Of a DNA stretch of 64,000 bases, positions 1 to 10,754 are shown one piece after another; the stretch's first letter is position 1; every line of letters begins with the position of its first letter. Under the pieces are notes generated by a model. That model had not been told where the DNA came from, did no database searches, and saw nothing but the letters and a program-made list of their open reading frames with translations. Made by a program: the position numbers and the translations under genes. This stretch comes from Obelidium mucronatum (lineage: Eukaryota; Chytridiomycota; Chytridiomycetes; Chytridiales; Chytriomycetaceae): NCBI GenBank assembly GCA_025765595.1, contig JAIVFH010000011.1, positions 1 through 64,000 on the forward strand. The letters run 5' to 3'.

Positions 1-1335
1 GTCAGTAGTGTCCTTGACGAAAGTCTTGGTGAAGAGAGCAAAGAAGATAAGGGAGACGGCACATGGAATAACCATGACCCAGAATTGAGCAGTGGAGGTC
101 AAAGCCTTCTCGCCAGTGAAGACGAAACCGTTCAAGGCCCAAGAAAGACCACCAGCAGCGGATTGGGTACCCTTGTAGAAACCGGCGTAACGGGAGAGGG
201 TCTCAGAGTCGTTGGAGATGGCACCGATCAAGTAGTTGGTGAAGACTTGGAAGAAGGCATCGTAGAGACCGTAGCAGACGTACAAGATGAATGGTCCGAT
301 GAAACGGCCGAAGTCAGTTCCGGCATCGATCTTGACAAAGTCCTTGGCAGAGGCAGTGTATTCGAAAGCGGCACCTCCTCCGAAGAAAGCAAGGGTGGTT
401 CCAGCCATCAAGTAGACTCCAGTCCAGGCACGGGCAGTACGGGTGTACTTGGTGTTGTCCAAGAACATGTTTCCGAGAACCCAAGCACCTCCAGCTTGTC
501 CGAGCCAGTAGAAGATAGCCTTAAGACCGTTGGTACGTCCAGAAAAGTATCCACCGAATGGTCCGAATTGGTAGGTGTAGAACCAGTTGGAAGACATGCA
601 TGGGATCAAGATGGTCAACATGGCTGGGTTGGCAAAGAGCTTCAAGATTTCAACGAATTCACGGAGAACGTTGGTTGGTGGGGTCTCGACTTGGGTTTGG
701 TCTTCACGGATGATGGTACCTGGTGGCTGGATGAGGAAAGCGACAACGGATCCACAGGCCATGAGAACGATGAAGATCAAGTACATGGCGTCGTTCATGG
801 CGTAACCTTCTGGACCAGCTCCCCAGGAGAGGATTGTTCCGATGGTGTTACCGAGCACAGCTCCCAAGTTGAAGATGACCCAGAAAGTGGCGAAGAAAGT
901 TCCCTTTTGGGATTCGGTTGGGTAGGTCAAGCAAATTTGACCTTGGGCAGCCCAAAGCATACCGGCACAGAGACCAATGTAAGCACCAGAGAAGATGGAG
1001 AAGGTGTTGGCAGCGTCAGTGATTGGGTCAGTTCCCTTTGGTCCTTGAACCTTGAAGATGTTGTATTGGGCGGCAGCGTAGATAGCGTAACCAGTACCAC
1101 CGATGGCGGCAAGGATACGTGGACCCAAGATGTTGTTAAGACCACCGGCAAGGAGACCCATGATGGCGAAACAGAAGTAGAGGGAAGCGTTTTGCTTGTC
1201 CTTGACTTCTTGGGCAGCTGGGCCGGCAGTTGGGAGGGAGTTCAAGGCGTTGAACATCCCTGGGCACAAGAAGCACACAAAGGAGATGACATAGACTTGA
1301 GTACGGGCCTGGTTAAGAGTGTCGAAGAAACCCAT
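1..1335 (-). CDS. UNC93-like MFS membrane protein (3' end cut by window edge)
   Basis: Polytopic membrane protein of the fungal UNC93-like (DUF895, major-facilitator fold) family; the substrate is unknown, and family members have been linked to ion-channel regulation or solute transport. The minus strand reads 445 codons without an intron from the ATG at 1335. It begins MGFFDTLNQARTQ and continues with the family-typical CFLCPGMFNALN and NNILGPR segments, followed by about ten more hydrophobic helices. Usual family length is about 450-500 residues, so only the last tail is missing. Codon choice is very biased (CCA, AAG, TTC, ATC, GTC), like the eL13 and Stm1 genes of this window, which suggests high expression. 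That bias removes stops from the opposite strand and creates a 428-codon antisense ORF that I do not accept as a gene. Confidence 0.85.
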   Translation of the reverse strand, partial: MGFFDTLNQARTQVYVISFVCFLCPGMFNALNSLPTAGPAAQEVKDKQNASLYFCFAIMGLLAGGLNNILGPRILAAIGGTGYAIYAAAQYNIFKVQGPKGTDPITDAANTFSIFSGAYIGLCAGMLWAAQGQICLTYPTESQKGTFFATFWVIFNLGAVLGNTIGTILSWGAGPEGYAMNDAMYLIFIVLMACGSVVAFLIQPPGTIIREDQTQVETPPTNVLREFVEILKLFANPAMLTILIPCMSSNWFYTYQFGPFGGYFSGRTNGLKAIFYWLGQAGGAWVLGNMFLDNTKYTRTARAWTGVYLMAGTTLAFFGGGAAFEYTASAKDFVKIDAGTDFGRFIGPFILYVCYGLYDAFFQVFTNYLIGAISNDSETLSRYAGFYKGTQSAAGGLSWALNGFVFTGEKALTSTAQFWVMVIPCAVSLIFFALFTKTFVKDTTD

Positions 1336-1811
1336 GTTGTTGGTGTGATTTGGAAAGAAAAGCGATGTTGATTCTATTTATAGATTTTTAGGGAGGCTCT
1401 CCCAAGCCCGAGAGCGGTTTGATTAAATTGGGGTCTGCTTGCCAAATATGCAAACTTTCTCATTTACGGCCAATAAACTCATTTCGGTTCTGGTTGTAAC
1501 AACTTTCAGCTTGTTGGAGCTGATCTCTTTCAAAAACATCAGGCATACAGTGAATAAATCATAGTTATGTACTCGAAAACTATTACACCAAGTTTCATCT
1601 TACTTGTCAATTGATATAAAAAGCAGATGGTGCTTTGTTTATGGCAGCAATCTCTGATACAATAAACTAATCTCCAATTAGCTCAAGCACGAGCGTTCAT
1701 CCCGGAAGCGGCTTGGACGTAGTATCTCAAAGAGCTGGCGTATGTATATCTTGTGCTTTAATGGAAACTGGTAAGACCATGAACTTTTGCTGATATTCTC
1801 CGCGAAGTGAA
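1336..1811. other. Intergenic, upstream of UNC93-like gene
   Basis: AT-rich spacer of about 475 bases. It presumably contains the promoter of the leftward UNC93-like gene and degraded upstream parts of the seven-helix relic that follows. I see no ORF, tRNA or clear repeat in it. Confidence 0.5.
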
Positions 1812-2284
1812 TCTGCCCGTCGTATTCCGCATGTTCACGCTCTGGCTCATTCTCTACATGTGCACTTTGACAAGCTTCATGCCCCTTGCCACTCTCTTCA
1901 GATATGCGGTCTCAATCAAGAGGAACGCGACAGAATCTGAATTCTTTAAACGCCAAATTTGATATCATTACACGGTATGGGCTAACAAGTTGTTGGTGCG
2001 CTTTTTTCACAATGGCAACTTTTGCAGGCGCAATTACAATGCATCTTTTTGGGCTCTGAGATAATGAATGAGAATTTGTTGATGGTCTACACAATTTTCT
2101 GGGGTTTGAAAAACTTTGGGTTTTGTGGTGTATTGGTGAGCTTGATGGTATGAAAATCGCTTTAGTGAAGGAGAAAATCAAAAGAAGTACCAGTGCGAGA
2201 AGCAAAGAAGCGATCAATGCGTCAAGAGTAGTAAGTGGGTGTGCTAGTCACCACATCTCAAGATCCAGCCATAATCTTAACTGA
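1812..2284 (+). pseudogene. Relic of a seven-helix membrane protein (tandem paralog of the next gene)
   Basis: Three consecutive segments in different frames align in order to the C-terminal half of the intact seven-helix gene that follows. Segment one (from about 1829) contains MFTLWLILYMCTL and matches helix 5 there. Segment two contains KFDIITRYG and corresponds to RFEIISRNG plus helix 6. Segment three contains VYTIFWGLKNFG and corresponds to VYHTFWGLKDVC, ending in MKIALVKEK against MKIELAKVQ. The breaks fall near 1950, 2057 and 2147, and no intron with usable splice sites rescues them. The N-terminal half is not recognisable. This reads as a decayed tandem duplicate; indel errors alone would not explain the missing front half. 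Confidence 0.55.
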
Positions 2285-2437
2285 GAAGACGCTGCATCAC
2301 CTCTCTCCATATTCTTTTCTTTGCTTAAGTTTTCTAATTTATTACGACAGCCGGCATTGTTTGGCTTTAGTCCCTTTGTTCTTCCAAAAATTAAATCTGG
2401 TTTTTGGCGCGTCAAAACAGTGTATTTTTCCACCCAA

Positions 2438-3517
2438 ATGCCCACTAAAGCAGTTTCAGAAAATCCGTTAAGTGGACTGGGTTATACAGCCTCCTTTGTT
2501 GTGCCGTATGGTCTGGCTGTTGTTGGCATCATTGTCTTGACATACCTTGTTGGCTTCATTGTCTTGGTCGACATTTCGGCTCGGAAACAGGAACTGAGCG
2601 TCAGAAATATATTCGCACCTGCCAACAGCCTATTGATAGCAATGTGGCTTTGCTTTATTGGATATTACATTTGTTGTGGACAGTTCAGTCAATCCCATGA
2701 TACTTCGCGACCAATGTTGGCAGGAGCTACTTTCTTTGCGGACTCATTGGTGTCCATTTTTTTATGGTTCAGTTGGCTTCGGAGCTCAGACATAATCAAG
2801 AATCACGCGTCAAGCAAAATTGTGGCCCTTGTACAAGTTGCCCTTTACAGCAATCCAATAATTGGCCTGATTCCATGCACTGCATTACTAGCCATTCCTG
2901 ATCACGAAACCAGTACTATGCTGTACTTGATCAGCATGACAGTTTGTGGAGCGTTGGCACTCACGCTGGACTCGTTTTTTATGTTGGTCTTTCGGAAGAA
3001 TTTGATAAAGATGGGGGCTGAATTTCGCCGGATGAGTATGCAAGTCTCTCCTCGATTTGAAATTATTTCAAGAAATGGATTCTATGCTTCTTTATCTGCA
3101 ATCGGAATTGTCGTTTGCTATGCCGTTGCTGGTGTTTGTATACTTGTAGATTTTGGGAGCGAAGCAAACCAAATTGTAGTTACTGTGTACCACACGTTTT
3201 GGGGTTTAAAAGACGTTTGTATTGCTGTTGTTGGGTTGTGGCTTGTCAGGATGAAAATTGAGTTGGCCAAAGTCCAAGGGGATTTGGGAGGCAGCAGTCA
3301 AAGTAGCATCAGTGGGCGAAAAGAAAGTCTCCAGCTGTCTCGTTCAGGGAGTTTGCGGGGAATAGACACCATCCACAAGGTAAGCTCTAGGACGCTACCC
3401 GTGGAAGAAATGATGGGGAGTACACGCAGTCTCAATCGGAAAGCTACCAGTGAAGGATCGAATTTAGCAATCGCAAGACAACCTTCCAAGGCGTCACTCT
3501 ATCTAACCCCAGATTGA
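2438..3517 (+). CDS. Seven-transmembrane protein, lineage-specific family
   Basis: Intronless ORF of 359 codons from the chosen ATG. It has seven clear hydrophobic helices (about residues 18-44, 61-82, 92-113, 125-148, 156-181, 207-231 and 241-263) and a hydrophilic Ser-rich tail of about 90 residues with several RxxS sites. The topology resembles a G-protein-coupled receptor, but I see no DRY or NPxxY-type motif and cannot assign a known class. The frame is open 39 codons further upstream to an ATG at 2321; that extension is basic and presequence-like. I prefer the inner ATG because it gives a short N-terminus before helix 1. A decayed copy lies just upstream, and three further seven-helix genes lie at 28.8-37.7 kb. 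Function unknown; a sensory role is speculation. Confidence 0.7.
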   Translation: MPTKAVSENPLSGLGYTASFVVPYGLAVVGIIVLTYLVGFIVLVDISARKQELSVRNIFAPANSLLIAMWLCFIGYYICCGQFSQSHDTSRPMLAGATFFADSLVSIFLWFSWLRSSDIIKNHASSKIVALVQVALYSNPIIGLIPCTALLAIPDHETSTMLYLISMTVCGALALTLDSFFMLVFRKNLIKMGAEFRRMSMQVSPRFEIISRNGFYASLSAIGIVVCYAVAGVCILVDFGSEANQIVVTVYHTFWGLKDVCIAVVGLWLVRMKIELAKVQGDLGGSSQSSISGRKESLQLSRSGSLRGIDTIHKVSSRTLPVEEMMGSTRSLNRKATSEGSNLAIARQPSKASLYLTPD

Positions 3518-3588
3518 ACTTGTAATCCAAATTTTGATGTTTTTGAAATCATTCTTTTTATTATTTCATTTTTTACACAAACGGCGCT

Positions 3589-5033
3589 ATGGCTTCCCAG
3601 ACAACCCCCAAACAAAGCGCATCAGTTCAAGAAGCTCTTGAATTTGATCGAAGGCACCTGTGGCATCCCTACACATCACTGACAAACCCTTTGCCAGTTT
3701 ATCCTGTCAAGGCGGCTAAAGGAGCTGAAATTGAACTGGAAACCGGTCAAGTTCTTGGTTAGTTTTCCAACTCTGTCAAATGAAGAAGAGTCTCAGTCTT
3801 TACCAGTGGATGGAATGAGTTCGTGGTGGTGCGCAATACATGGCTACAACCATCCTGCTTTAAACGAAGCGATAGTAACCCAGACGCAGAGCATGTCACA
3901 TGTAATGTTTGGCGGTCTTACACATCGACCTGCTGTTGATTTGGGTAAGACGGACTTATTTGATCTCAACGATTCAAATCCATTGATAGGAAAGAGGACT
4001 CCTATCGATTCTTCCCCAGTCTCTCGATTGCATCTTTTACGCTGATTCGGGAAGTGTCAGCGTCGAAGTCGCCTTGAAAATGGCTGTTCAATACGCTTTC
4101 GCTAGGGGTCATAGCAACAAGAGCAACATTATGACGGTGAAGGGCGGATACCACGGCGATACATGGAATGCAATGAGTGTATGCGATCCCGTCACTGGAA
4201 TGCACGGAATCTTTGGTTCAGCGTTACCAAGTCGCGTATTTTTACCACCGCCAGCAACACCTTTTGATGCAGAAGAACTGTGTCAAGAAGATGTTGATGC
4301 TCTAGAGACCTCGTTTGCCAAGTACGCTGCTTCCTCTGCCGCTTTCATCATCGAACCTATTGTTCAAGGAGCCGGTGGAATGCGATTCTATAGTCCCCTC
4401 TACCTCAACAAACTGAGATATCTCTGTAACCAACATGATGTTCTCATGATTTTTGATGAAATTGCAACTGGATTTGGAAGGACGGGAAAAATGTTTGCTA
4501 CAGAATGGACAGATGTAACGCCCGATATTATTACGATTGGGAAAGCCCTGACTGGTGGAACCATGACCATGGCAGCTACGATAGCTACTCGTCATGTCGG
4601 GGAAACTGTATCTGGGGGTGGACCTGGCTGTTTCATGCATGGTCCCACGTTTATGGGCAATCCTTTGGCTTGCTGCTGTGGCCGAAGCCTCTTGTAGGTT
4701 GCTGATGGAAAGCGATTGGAAATCAAATGTCATTGAGAATAGAGCACCAGCTCAAACTGGAGTTGGAATCTGCGAGTCACTTCTCTGGAGTGCATGAAGT
4801 GCGAGTTTTGGGTGCCATAGGAGTGTATCGAGTTGAAGAACCCCGTCAATATGGGCATCGTCCAAAAAATGTTCGTGGAATTGGGTGTTTGGGTGAGGCC
4901 ATTTGGCAAGTTAGTTTATTTGATGCCACCATATGTAATTTCAAAGGATCAATTGAGCAAGCTGACGTCGGCTTTATTACATGTGGTCAAATCTTTGGAG
5001 CTAAAAACTCAACTTTGTCTGTTCATTGTTTGA
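3589..5033 (+). pseudogene. bioA: BioA-type adenosylmethionine-8-amino-7-oxononanoate aminotransferase, frame broken
   Basis: PLP aminotransferase of biotin synthesis, converting 7-keto-8-aminopelargonate to 7,8-diaminopelargonate. The order of motifs is unmistakable: [108 protein letters not shown] (Schiff-base lysine), [21 protein letters not shown] and VWVRPFGKLVYLMPPY. Two introns are inferred (GTTAGT..CAG near 3759-3799, GTAAGA..GAG near 3946-3997). Three single-base frame shifts fall within about 160 nt, near 4673, 4738 and 4828; elsewhere the frame is clean. No BioD partner is fused or adjacent, although many fungi carry a BioDA fusion. It is either recently inactivated or affected by indel errors. 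Confidence 0.75.
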
Positions 5034-5153
5034 AAAATATTATGCTCGTCGCACTCCAAGAGGCCCTTGAAAGTCTTTTGACGCCTTCATTTATATTTTC
5101 GAGAGAGAAATCGGATAAGAAAGCGTGTCGATTTTACTTGGGCAAACACAACG

Positions 5154-7944
5154 ATGTGTGATATTCTTGGCGTCGACAAGTGGTTTCTGACTCATGATTC
5201 CAACATTATAAAAACTGCGTTCCGAAAGACTATGACAGCTGAGAACCAATTTGACGCGTTTTTTTCGTGGCTTAATGAGACCCCTGGTCGTGTGAAGAAC
5301 GAGGACGCCTCCATTTTCAATATGACATTGGTTGGCGACAATAACGAAGTGTATGAGCTGAAGTTCGTTTCGCAGTTACTTGAAAAATACCAGGATGCAT
5401 CCGAGAATGGACAATCCACTCTTATTCTAGTCAAGGGAACAGTTTTGAATAAGGTGGCGTTGATATATTTGGTGGTTGCCAAGGAATCCCTAACTAAATG
5501 AAATCAGATGAAGCCAGGGAGCTTTTTGACCGACGGTAAGCAGCATGTTTCGGACCAATATTGGACCAGATTTGAGTATTCTGCACACAATAGGAGAGAT
5601 CAGTGCACTTCGAAATTCGCCGACGTTTTCTATTCTTGATGATGAAGTTATTAAAAAGAAAGGAACTGCACATCTCATTGATTTGGCTCATTGCATGCTG
5701 CTGCTCTTTAATCCCACGGTAATGACTCAAGGTTTTCTTTCTTGTTTTTTTCCTCTGAAGTTAAAATTAAAGGGGAACCGGGTTTACGCAAATCGCCGTG
5801 CGTATGAGGTCTGGGGGCTAACAGAAGAAGACTGGCGACAGCAAACGACACCCGATCTCAGATCTTAGTAAGTTGCTTATTGTTTCTTTCGATAGTATTC
5901 TGTTATACCAAATTACATATCGAACCACAGTTTTCATCCAGACTGACTTCCAACGCGTCGCAAGTGAGCGCTTGAAAGCAATGAAAACTCTCACAAGAGT
6001 AACTATCGAAGTTCGATTAATTCGTGGCCCAGTAACTCACTTGTGGACCTGATTTCAGACCAGTGATTGAGCGAGGCACAAACACGCTGGTCTGCTTATA
6101 TGATTCATTGTACTTTTAGGAAACGCACTGACTTTTTTTTTCAAGCTTGGATTCATGTCGTGTGGAATTGATATTTCCGAACAAAAAAGAAAGGAGGCAG
6201 AAAGTTTACAAGCGGTGAAGGACCTTGCAGAAGTACAACGACTTCGCGCAGAGGACGCCGAAGAAGCGCGAAAAGTTCAAGAAGGGTTCATTGATACGGT
6301 AATCTTGGGTTTATTCTTATCAACAGGCGATTCATCAAAACCGTTTCATACTTCTTTTCAAAACAAACAAAACAGGTTTGCCATGAAATCAGAAACCCTC
6401 TAAATGGAATCATGCATTGCAACGATTTCATAAGAAGCAGTTTGGAGTCCATAAAGCACAATATTTCTCATTTGGAGAAAACTGACAAGTCTGTACCGTA
6501 CCTGAAAGCAATTGAAGTGTGATCTCAGTCCAAGCACTCGATGAATGCAAATCTATTCTACTCTGCGCAACGCATCAAAAATCAATTGCAGATGACGTAT
6601 TGCATTTATCCAAAATTGACACGAAAATGTTGCGTCTTGATTTGACGGACTTTATTGTCACTGAACTCGTCACAGAAGTTATTGAATCATTCAGAGCTCA
6701 GCTCTTGTCCAAGAAAATCACTTTTGAGCTGCAATTTAAGGGATCCTATCTGGAGGAGAATCCTAATCAAGTGCTGTTTGGCGACCGTGTTCGAATTACC
6801 CAAATCATCTTAAACTATTTTCACAAATGCAATTAAATTCACACAAGATGCTGATGTGAAGCATATCAAAGTTATTACTTCTGTTGATGATGTGGCTGAA
6901 TTCAGTCCGAAAGCTGCCCTCAGAGTCGATGTTCAAGATTCTGGAATCGGTATGACTGACGAGGAAAAGACCAACCTTTTTCAAAGATTCCAGCAAGCGT
7001 CTGTAAAAACGTATAGTCAATACGGGGGATCTGGTCTGGGACTTTTTATTTCAAAGAACCTTGTAACGGAAATGGTACGGACGTATGCTATCTTGTTTTT
7101 TTTTTATTAGGGAGTATCGTTTACCTTTGTTAAACACATAAAAGGATGGTCGCTTTGAAGTGGAAAGTACAAAGGGCCAGGGAACATCGTTTTCATTTGT
7201 AATACCTCTTGAGCTTCGCAGTTCATTGGTCGACAATTCTGCACAATCAACACAATCATTGAATAAGCCGTTCAATTCTCTTTCTTTGATTGACGAATCC
7301 TCTGTTATTCTAGTTGTCGATGACAATGACATCAACCGGAAGATATTGACCACGATTTTGAAAAAAGCCGGTTTTGAAACCCTTGAAGCTGAAAATGGGC
7401 TTACGCGCTTATGAGCTGTCAGAAAAAACACGATTCTCACTGATATTTATTGATATTGAAATGCCAGGTACAGTTTTGTGTGTTTTTTGAAAGCGTGATT
7501 AATCAAGTCTTTTTTTCAGTGATGGATGGAAAGGAGGCTACAAGAAAAATCAGGCAAAGGGAGGAACTCAACAGCTCTCCTTCGATACCAATTGTGGCAG
7601 TGACGGGGAATGCGAGATCCGAACAAATCAAAGAGTTGATTGATTTGGGAATGCAGGCAGTGGTTGTAAAACCGTTCAAGCCTGCTGAGTTGAGTTTTGG
7701 AATTCTTTACAGATCACCGTATACGCTGTGAGCATAAGCTAACGCTATCTGTAGAATCTTGAAATGCGTTTCCAAGCTGATAAATACAGGTAATACAGAG
7801 AGAGAAGTCGATAGGAGCGAATCTGGCAGCGTTCACAAAGTTGAACTGAAACGGAAAGCGTCGAAACTCACCAATAAACTACGACAAGGTCAAATGATAA
7901 CAGATTCATTCATCAAGTCCGAGTCTTTCGTATCTCCAAAGTAA
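5154..7944 (+). pseudogene. PAS-domain hybrid histidine kinase, frame broken
   Basis: Fungal-type hybrid sensor kinase. In order: a PAS-like sensor (VYANRRAYEVWGLTEEDW, then HPD-DFQRV and the PAC-like GIDISEQKRKEAE), a coiled segment, the H-box (VCHEIRNPLNGI), the N-box (NAIKFT once the frame is corrected), the G-boxes (DSGIGM, GGSGLGLFISKNL) and a receiver domain (VVDDNDINR, IDIEMP with the phospho-acceptor Asp, VTGNA, VVKPF). Several introns fit, including a very short one of about 34 nt near 5535-5568. Frame breaks that splicing cannot explain occur near 5952, 6040, 6518, 6822 and 7405. The domain order is intact, so the loss is recent or the sequence has indel errors. It lies 120 bp after the BioA gene, which is broken in the same way. 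Confidence 0.7.
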
Positions 7945-8031
7945 TGAAAATAAATAAACAACTCCACTTTAAAAGAACAACTTTTTTTTTTGGTTTATTC
8001 CTGATGATAAAACCCACAATGTACAACAATT

Positions 8032-9072
8032 TCACACCTTTCGAGCTTCTTTTTCAGCAACACGTCTCCTCAATTCTGCCAACTCCTTCTCACTTGCACT
8101 CAACTTGTCCAAGCTGACTCTCAATACCTTCATGGCATCGTCCAAAACCTGTTCGTATTCATATATGTGTCGATGTGGATCCATTCGGGAAATGACGCGT
8201 GCGAGGGGGTTTGATGGGAAACTGGCTGGGTGGGGTAAACTGGAAACGAATACTGGGTGGTTGGATTGGGTGGATTCAATCAAATTCGAGATTGAAATTC
8301 GGGTACACGAGAAAGGCCTGCAACGGTTAAAGTTGATCACATTGATTGAGTGAAAGTCAGTGGCACTTGCAAGAGGCACTTCGAGGAAAAACCCCCAAAC
8401 ACTCACGCATTCTCAGCAAAACTTCTGTGATAAGCAACGAAATCCCAATCAATCACCAATGAATTATCTGCCGTAGAAGAAAAAAGCAGGAGAGTTGCCA
8501 TTGCAGGTTCAAAGCCTGTTGCGCCAGCAGAATGGTGATCTTTGACCAATGAAGCACGCAGAGATTCAAAGAGGGCTTCTTCCTTAACAGAGACCGAAGA
8601 ATCTTTGACTCGAGTGGATTTACGAAAACTGTACATGCCAACGGTCTGTTAACAATGAAATTGGAGGGATGATTGATTGACTCTTGCGATAGTAAGAAGT
8701 ATGAAATACATTTGGAACAGTTGAAGCAATATCGCGGATAAATGTTCCACTGCTGGTGTAGTCCGCTCGTGTGAATGGCACAAAGCCTGTGACAACAATA
8801 GCAGCTCGTGAAGTAATAGAGTCCTCCGCATCATCCGTGGTCTTATCAAGAAGAGTCAATTGCACATGCGATAGGAAAACAAACAGAGACGTGTACGTAC
8901 ATGTTGCGAAACCAAGTGTCTGACATGTCCACGCTGAAAGTGTTGATTAGGTTGCAAGCACGCATCCGTCAAGTCTCACCAGAAAGCCCATGCACGATCC
9001 CCCAGCAGCGTTGATCATGTCATACTTGAGCTGTGCTAGAAGCAAGCCAGAGACTTCAATCGAAACAGACAT
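8032..9072 (-). CDS. Abraxas/FAM175-like MPN-minus scaffold protein
   Basis: Likely homolog of Abraxas (BRCA1-A complex) or Abro1 (BRISC complex), which scaffold the K63-specific deubiquitinase BRCC36. The protein starts MSVSIEVSGLLLAQLKYDM. It has a middle part with the family-type stretch YSFRKSTRVKD followed by a helix and the region LLFSSTADNSLVIDWDFVAYHR, and ends in a predicted coiled coil (about the last 45 residues, ending VAEKEARKV). In the animal protein the analogous pattern is a conserved W/MY-FR motif after the MPN core and a C-terminal coiled coil that pairs with BRCC36. Several short introns are needed, for example GTGAGA..TTTCAG near 8937-8981. I see no JAMM zinc motif. The assignment rests on motif order only; another MPN-like protein is possible. 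Confidence 0.5.
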
Positions 9073-9129
9073 TGTTATTTTTGTTTGGTTTTATTTATCC
9101 ATTAATCGCTCTTAATTCATATTTATATA
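9073..9129. promoter_or_regulatory. 57-bp bidirectional promoter/5' leader between Abraxas-like and cyclin genes
   Basis: Only 57 bases separate the two start codons of divergent genes. The stretch is AT-rich and contains a TATA-like run (tatttatata) right before the rightward ATG. With so little room, either the two leaders overlap or both genes have very short 5' UTRs. Confidence 0.5.
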
Positions 9130-10448
9130 ATGCATCATCCACTGCCACCACAACCAATCAGCTACAACAGGAGCAACTACAACCACAACCACAACCACCC
9201 ACCCCTCACTCCCCAGCCGCCCCCTCAGCCACCCCCACCGCCTCCCTCCCAGTGGCTCTTCACACCGCTTGAAATGGCTAATCCCCCATCCATCGCACAC
9301 ATGAGTCTCGCCCAGGAACGAGAATGCCGAGCGAAAGCTTGCAAATATATCTCAAACGTCGGAATTGCCCTCAAATTGTAAATTAGCCGTTTGTCGCCTC
9401 TTTTAAAGAATTTGACCTCTTCCATTGTGAATACATTCACCTTTAACTAAAACACAAACATTAGGCCAGCAAATGTGATCGCCACTGCTCTGATATTTAT
9501 GCACCGTTTCTATATGCGTCAGTCTTTTCACCAACATCGATACCACGATGTGAGTGGAGCCGCAATCTTTCTTGCCACCAAAGTAGAAGAAGCGGGGCGG
9601 CGATTGAAGTACGATCTATAATATTCCATTTAAGTATTTTGTTGCTCGTGAAATAACCACGTTTATTCCCCTTCCTTTCTTCCTTCCTTTTTTTTTTTTT
9701 TACAGATCCGTTATCCAGGCTCTAGCTCTAAAAGCCAACAAGGGAGCAGACCCATCCTTCAAAATCGATGAATCTTCAAAACAATTTCGGAATTGGTGGG
9801 ATACAATCATGTACTATGAGGAAATGATGCTTGCCGTTTTATGTTGGGACTTGACTGTCGATTATCCGTATGAATGGATACTGCGGTTATGTAAATTAAA
9901 CTCTTGTGAGTCCAATCTTTTTCTTTTTCTTTTCTTTTCTTTTTTCTTTTTTTTTTTTTTTTTTTTTTTTGGGTGGCAAGGAAGAATAATCGCTCATCTC
10001 CCCATCGTCAACTTTCTCAGCTCCGCAAATCGTAAAAGAAACAGCCTGGGCACTTGTCAATGATAGTTATCGCCATCCTCTCTGTTTATGTTACAAGTCC
10101 GTGGAAATAGCAGCGGCTTGTATGATTGTGGCTCAAATAATAACGAGGGCGCAAGCCGTTGGAGTTGCGGGTGTTCCAGGATTTGAAGGAGACGGTGGGA
10201 ATGAGAAAAGTGGAGGACAGCATGAGCATCAAAATCAAGATATACCCGTAGATTATGAATCAATGAATACTATAGTGACGCAAGCAGGAACAGTGGATCA
10301 TCGAGCAGCTGGTGATTCTTTTGATGTTTTTTTTTTTTTTTTTTTAATTTCAATCATTGCTTACCGCCCAACCTGTTGATCGCGCCCAGACATTATCGAA
10401 GTACTTCTGCGAGAGATTGAAAAGGAATACTTAAAGAAGGACATTTGA
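9130..10448 (+). CDS. Cyclin K/T-like cyclin (RNA polymerase II CTD kinase partner)
   Basis: Transcriptional cyclin that would pair with a Cdk9/Ctk1-type kinase phosphorylating the RNA polymerase II tail. The N-terminus is His/Pro/Asn-rich (about 40 residues). It leads into QWLFTPLEMANPPS, the W-FT-x-E-x-x-x-x-PS signature of cyclins T/K/L, then the first cyclin box (YISNVGIALKLPANVIATALIFMHRFYM, AAIFLATKVEEAGRRLK) and a second box (NSSPQIVKETAWALVNDSYRHPLC, SVEIAAACMIVAQ). Four introns fit in frame: GTAAAT..TTAG, GTACGA..ACAG, GTGAGT..TCAG and GTGATT..CCAG. The last exon gives DIIEVLLREIEKEYLKKDI and a stop at 10446. The start at 9130 is preferred because the conserved QW-FT motif lies before the next Met. 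K versus T subtype is not resolved. Confidence 0.8.
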
Positions 10449-10754
10449 AATAAGAATAATTGTTTGCAATATAACATTTTTATACTGTTTGTTTTATGAA
10501 TATATTTATCTATCTTCCGATGACAATTGCCCACATAAGACGGACCTCACCAACTTCAACACGGGTACCAACGCGATGCCTCTATCTACCCAATAACAAT
10601 AGCAGTAATAGCACCTGGCACAAAACTCAGTCAGAAGAGGTCGGGAGCAATAAGAGACCAAAACTGTCAAAACCACTTAATAACGTGACTGAGGAGGACC
10701 CTTCCGCAGTGCCATCAACGGCACCTTCGTCTTCTCCCTCGAATAATAATAATC

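Noticed and set aside
85..1371. 428-codon plus-strand ORF
   Set aside because: It is antisense to the UNC93-like gene. Its composition (Val/Gly/Asp/Ser) is the mirror of the biased sense codons and it shows no domain.
3589..7944. Programmed ribosomal frameshifting as explanation for the broken BioA and kinase
   Set aside because: The shifts go in different directions, share no slippery heptamer or common context, and several hit the same gene. Decay or indel errors are simpler.
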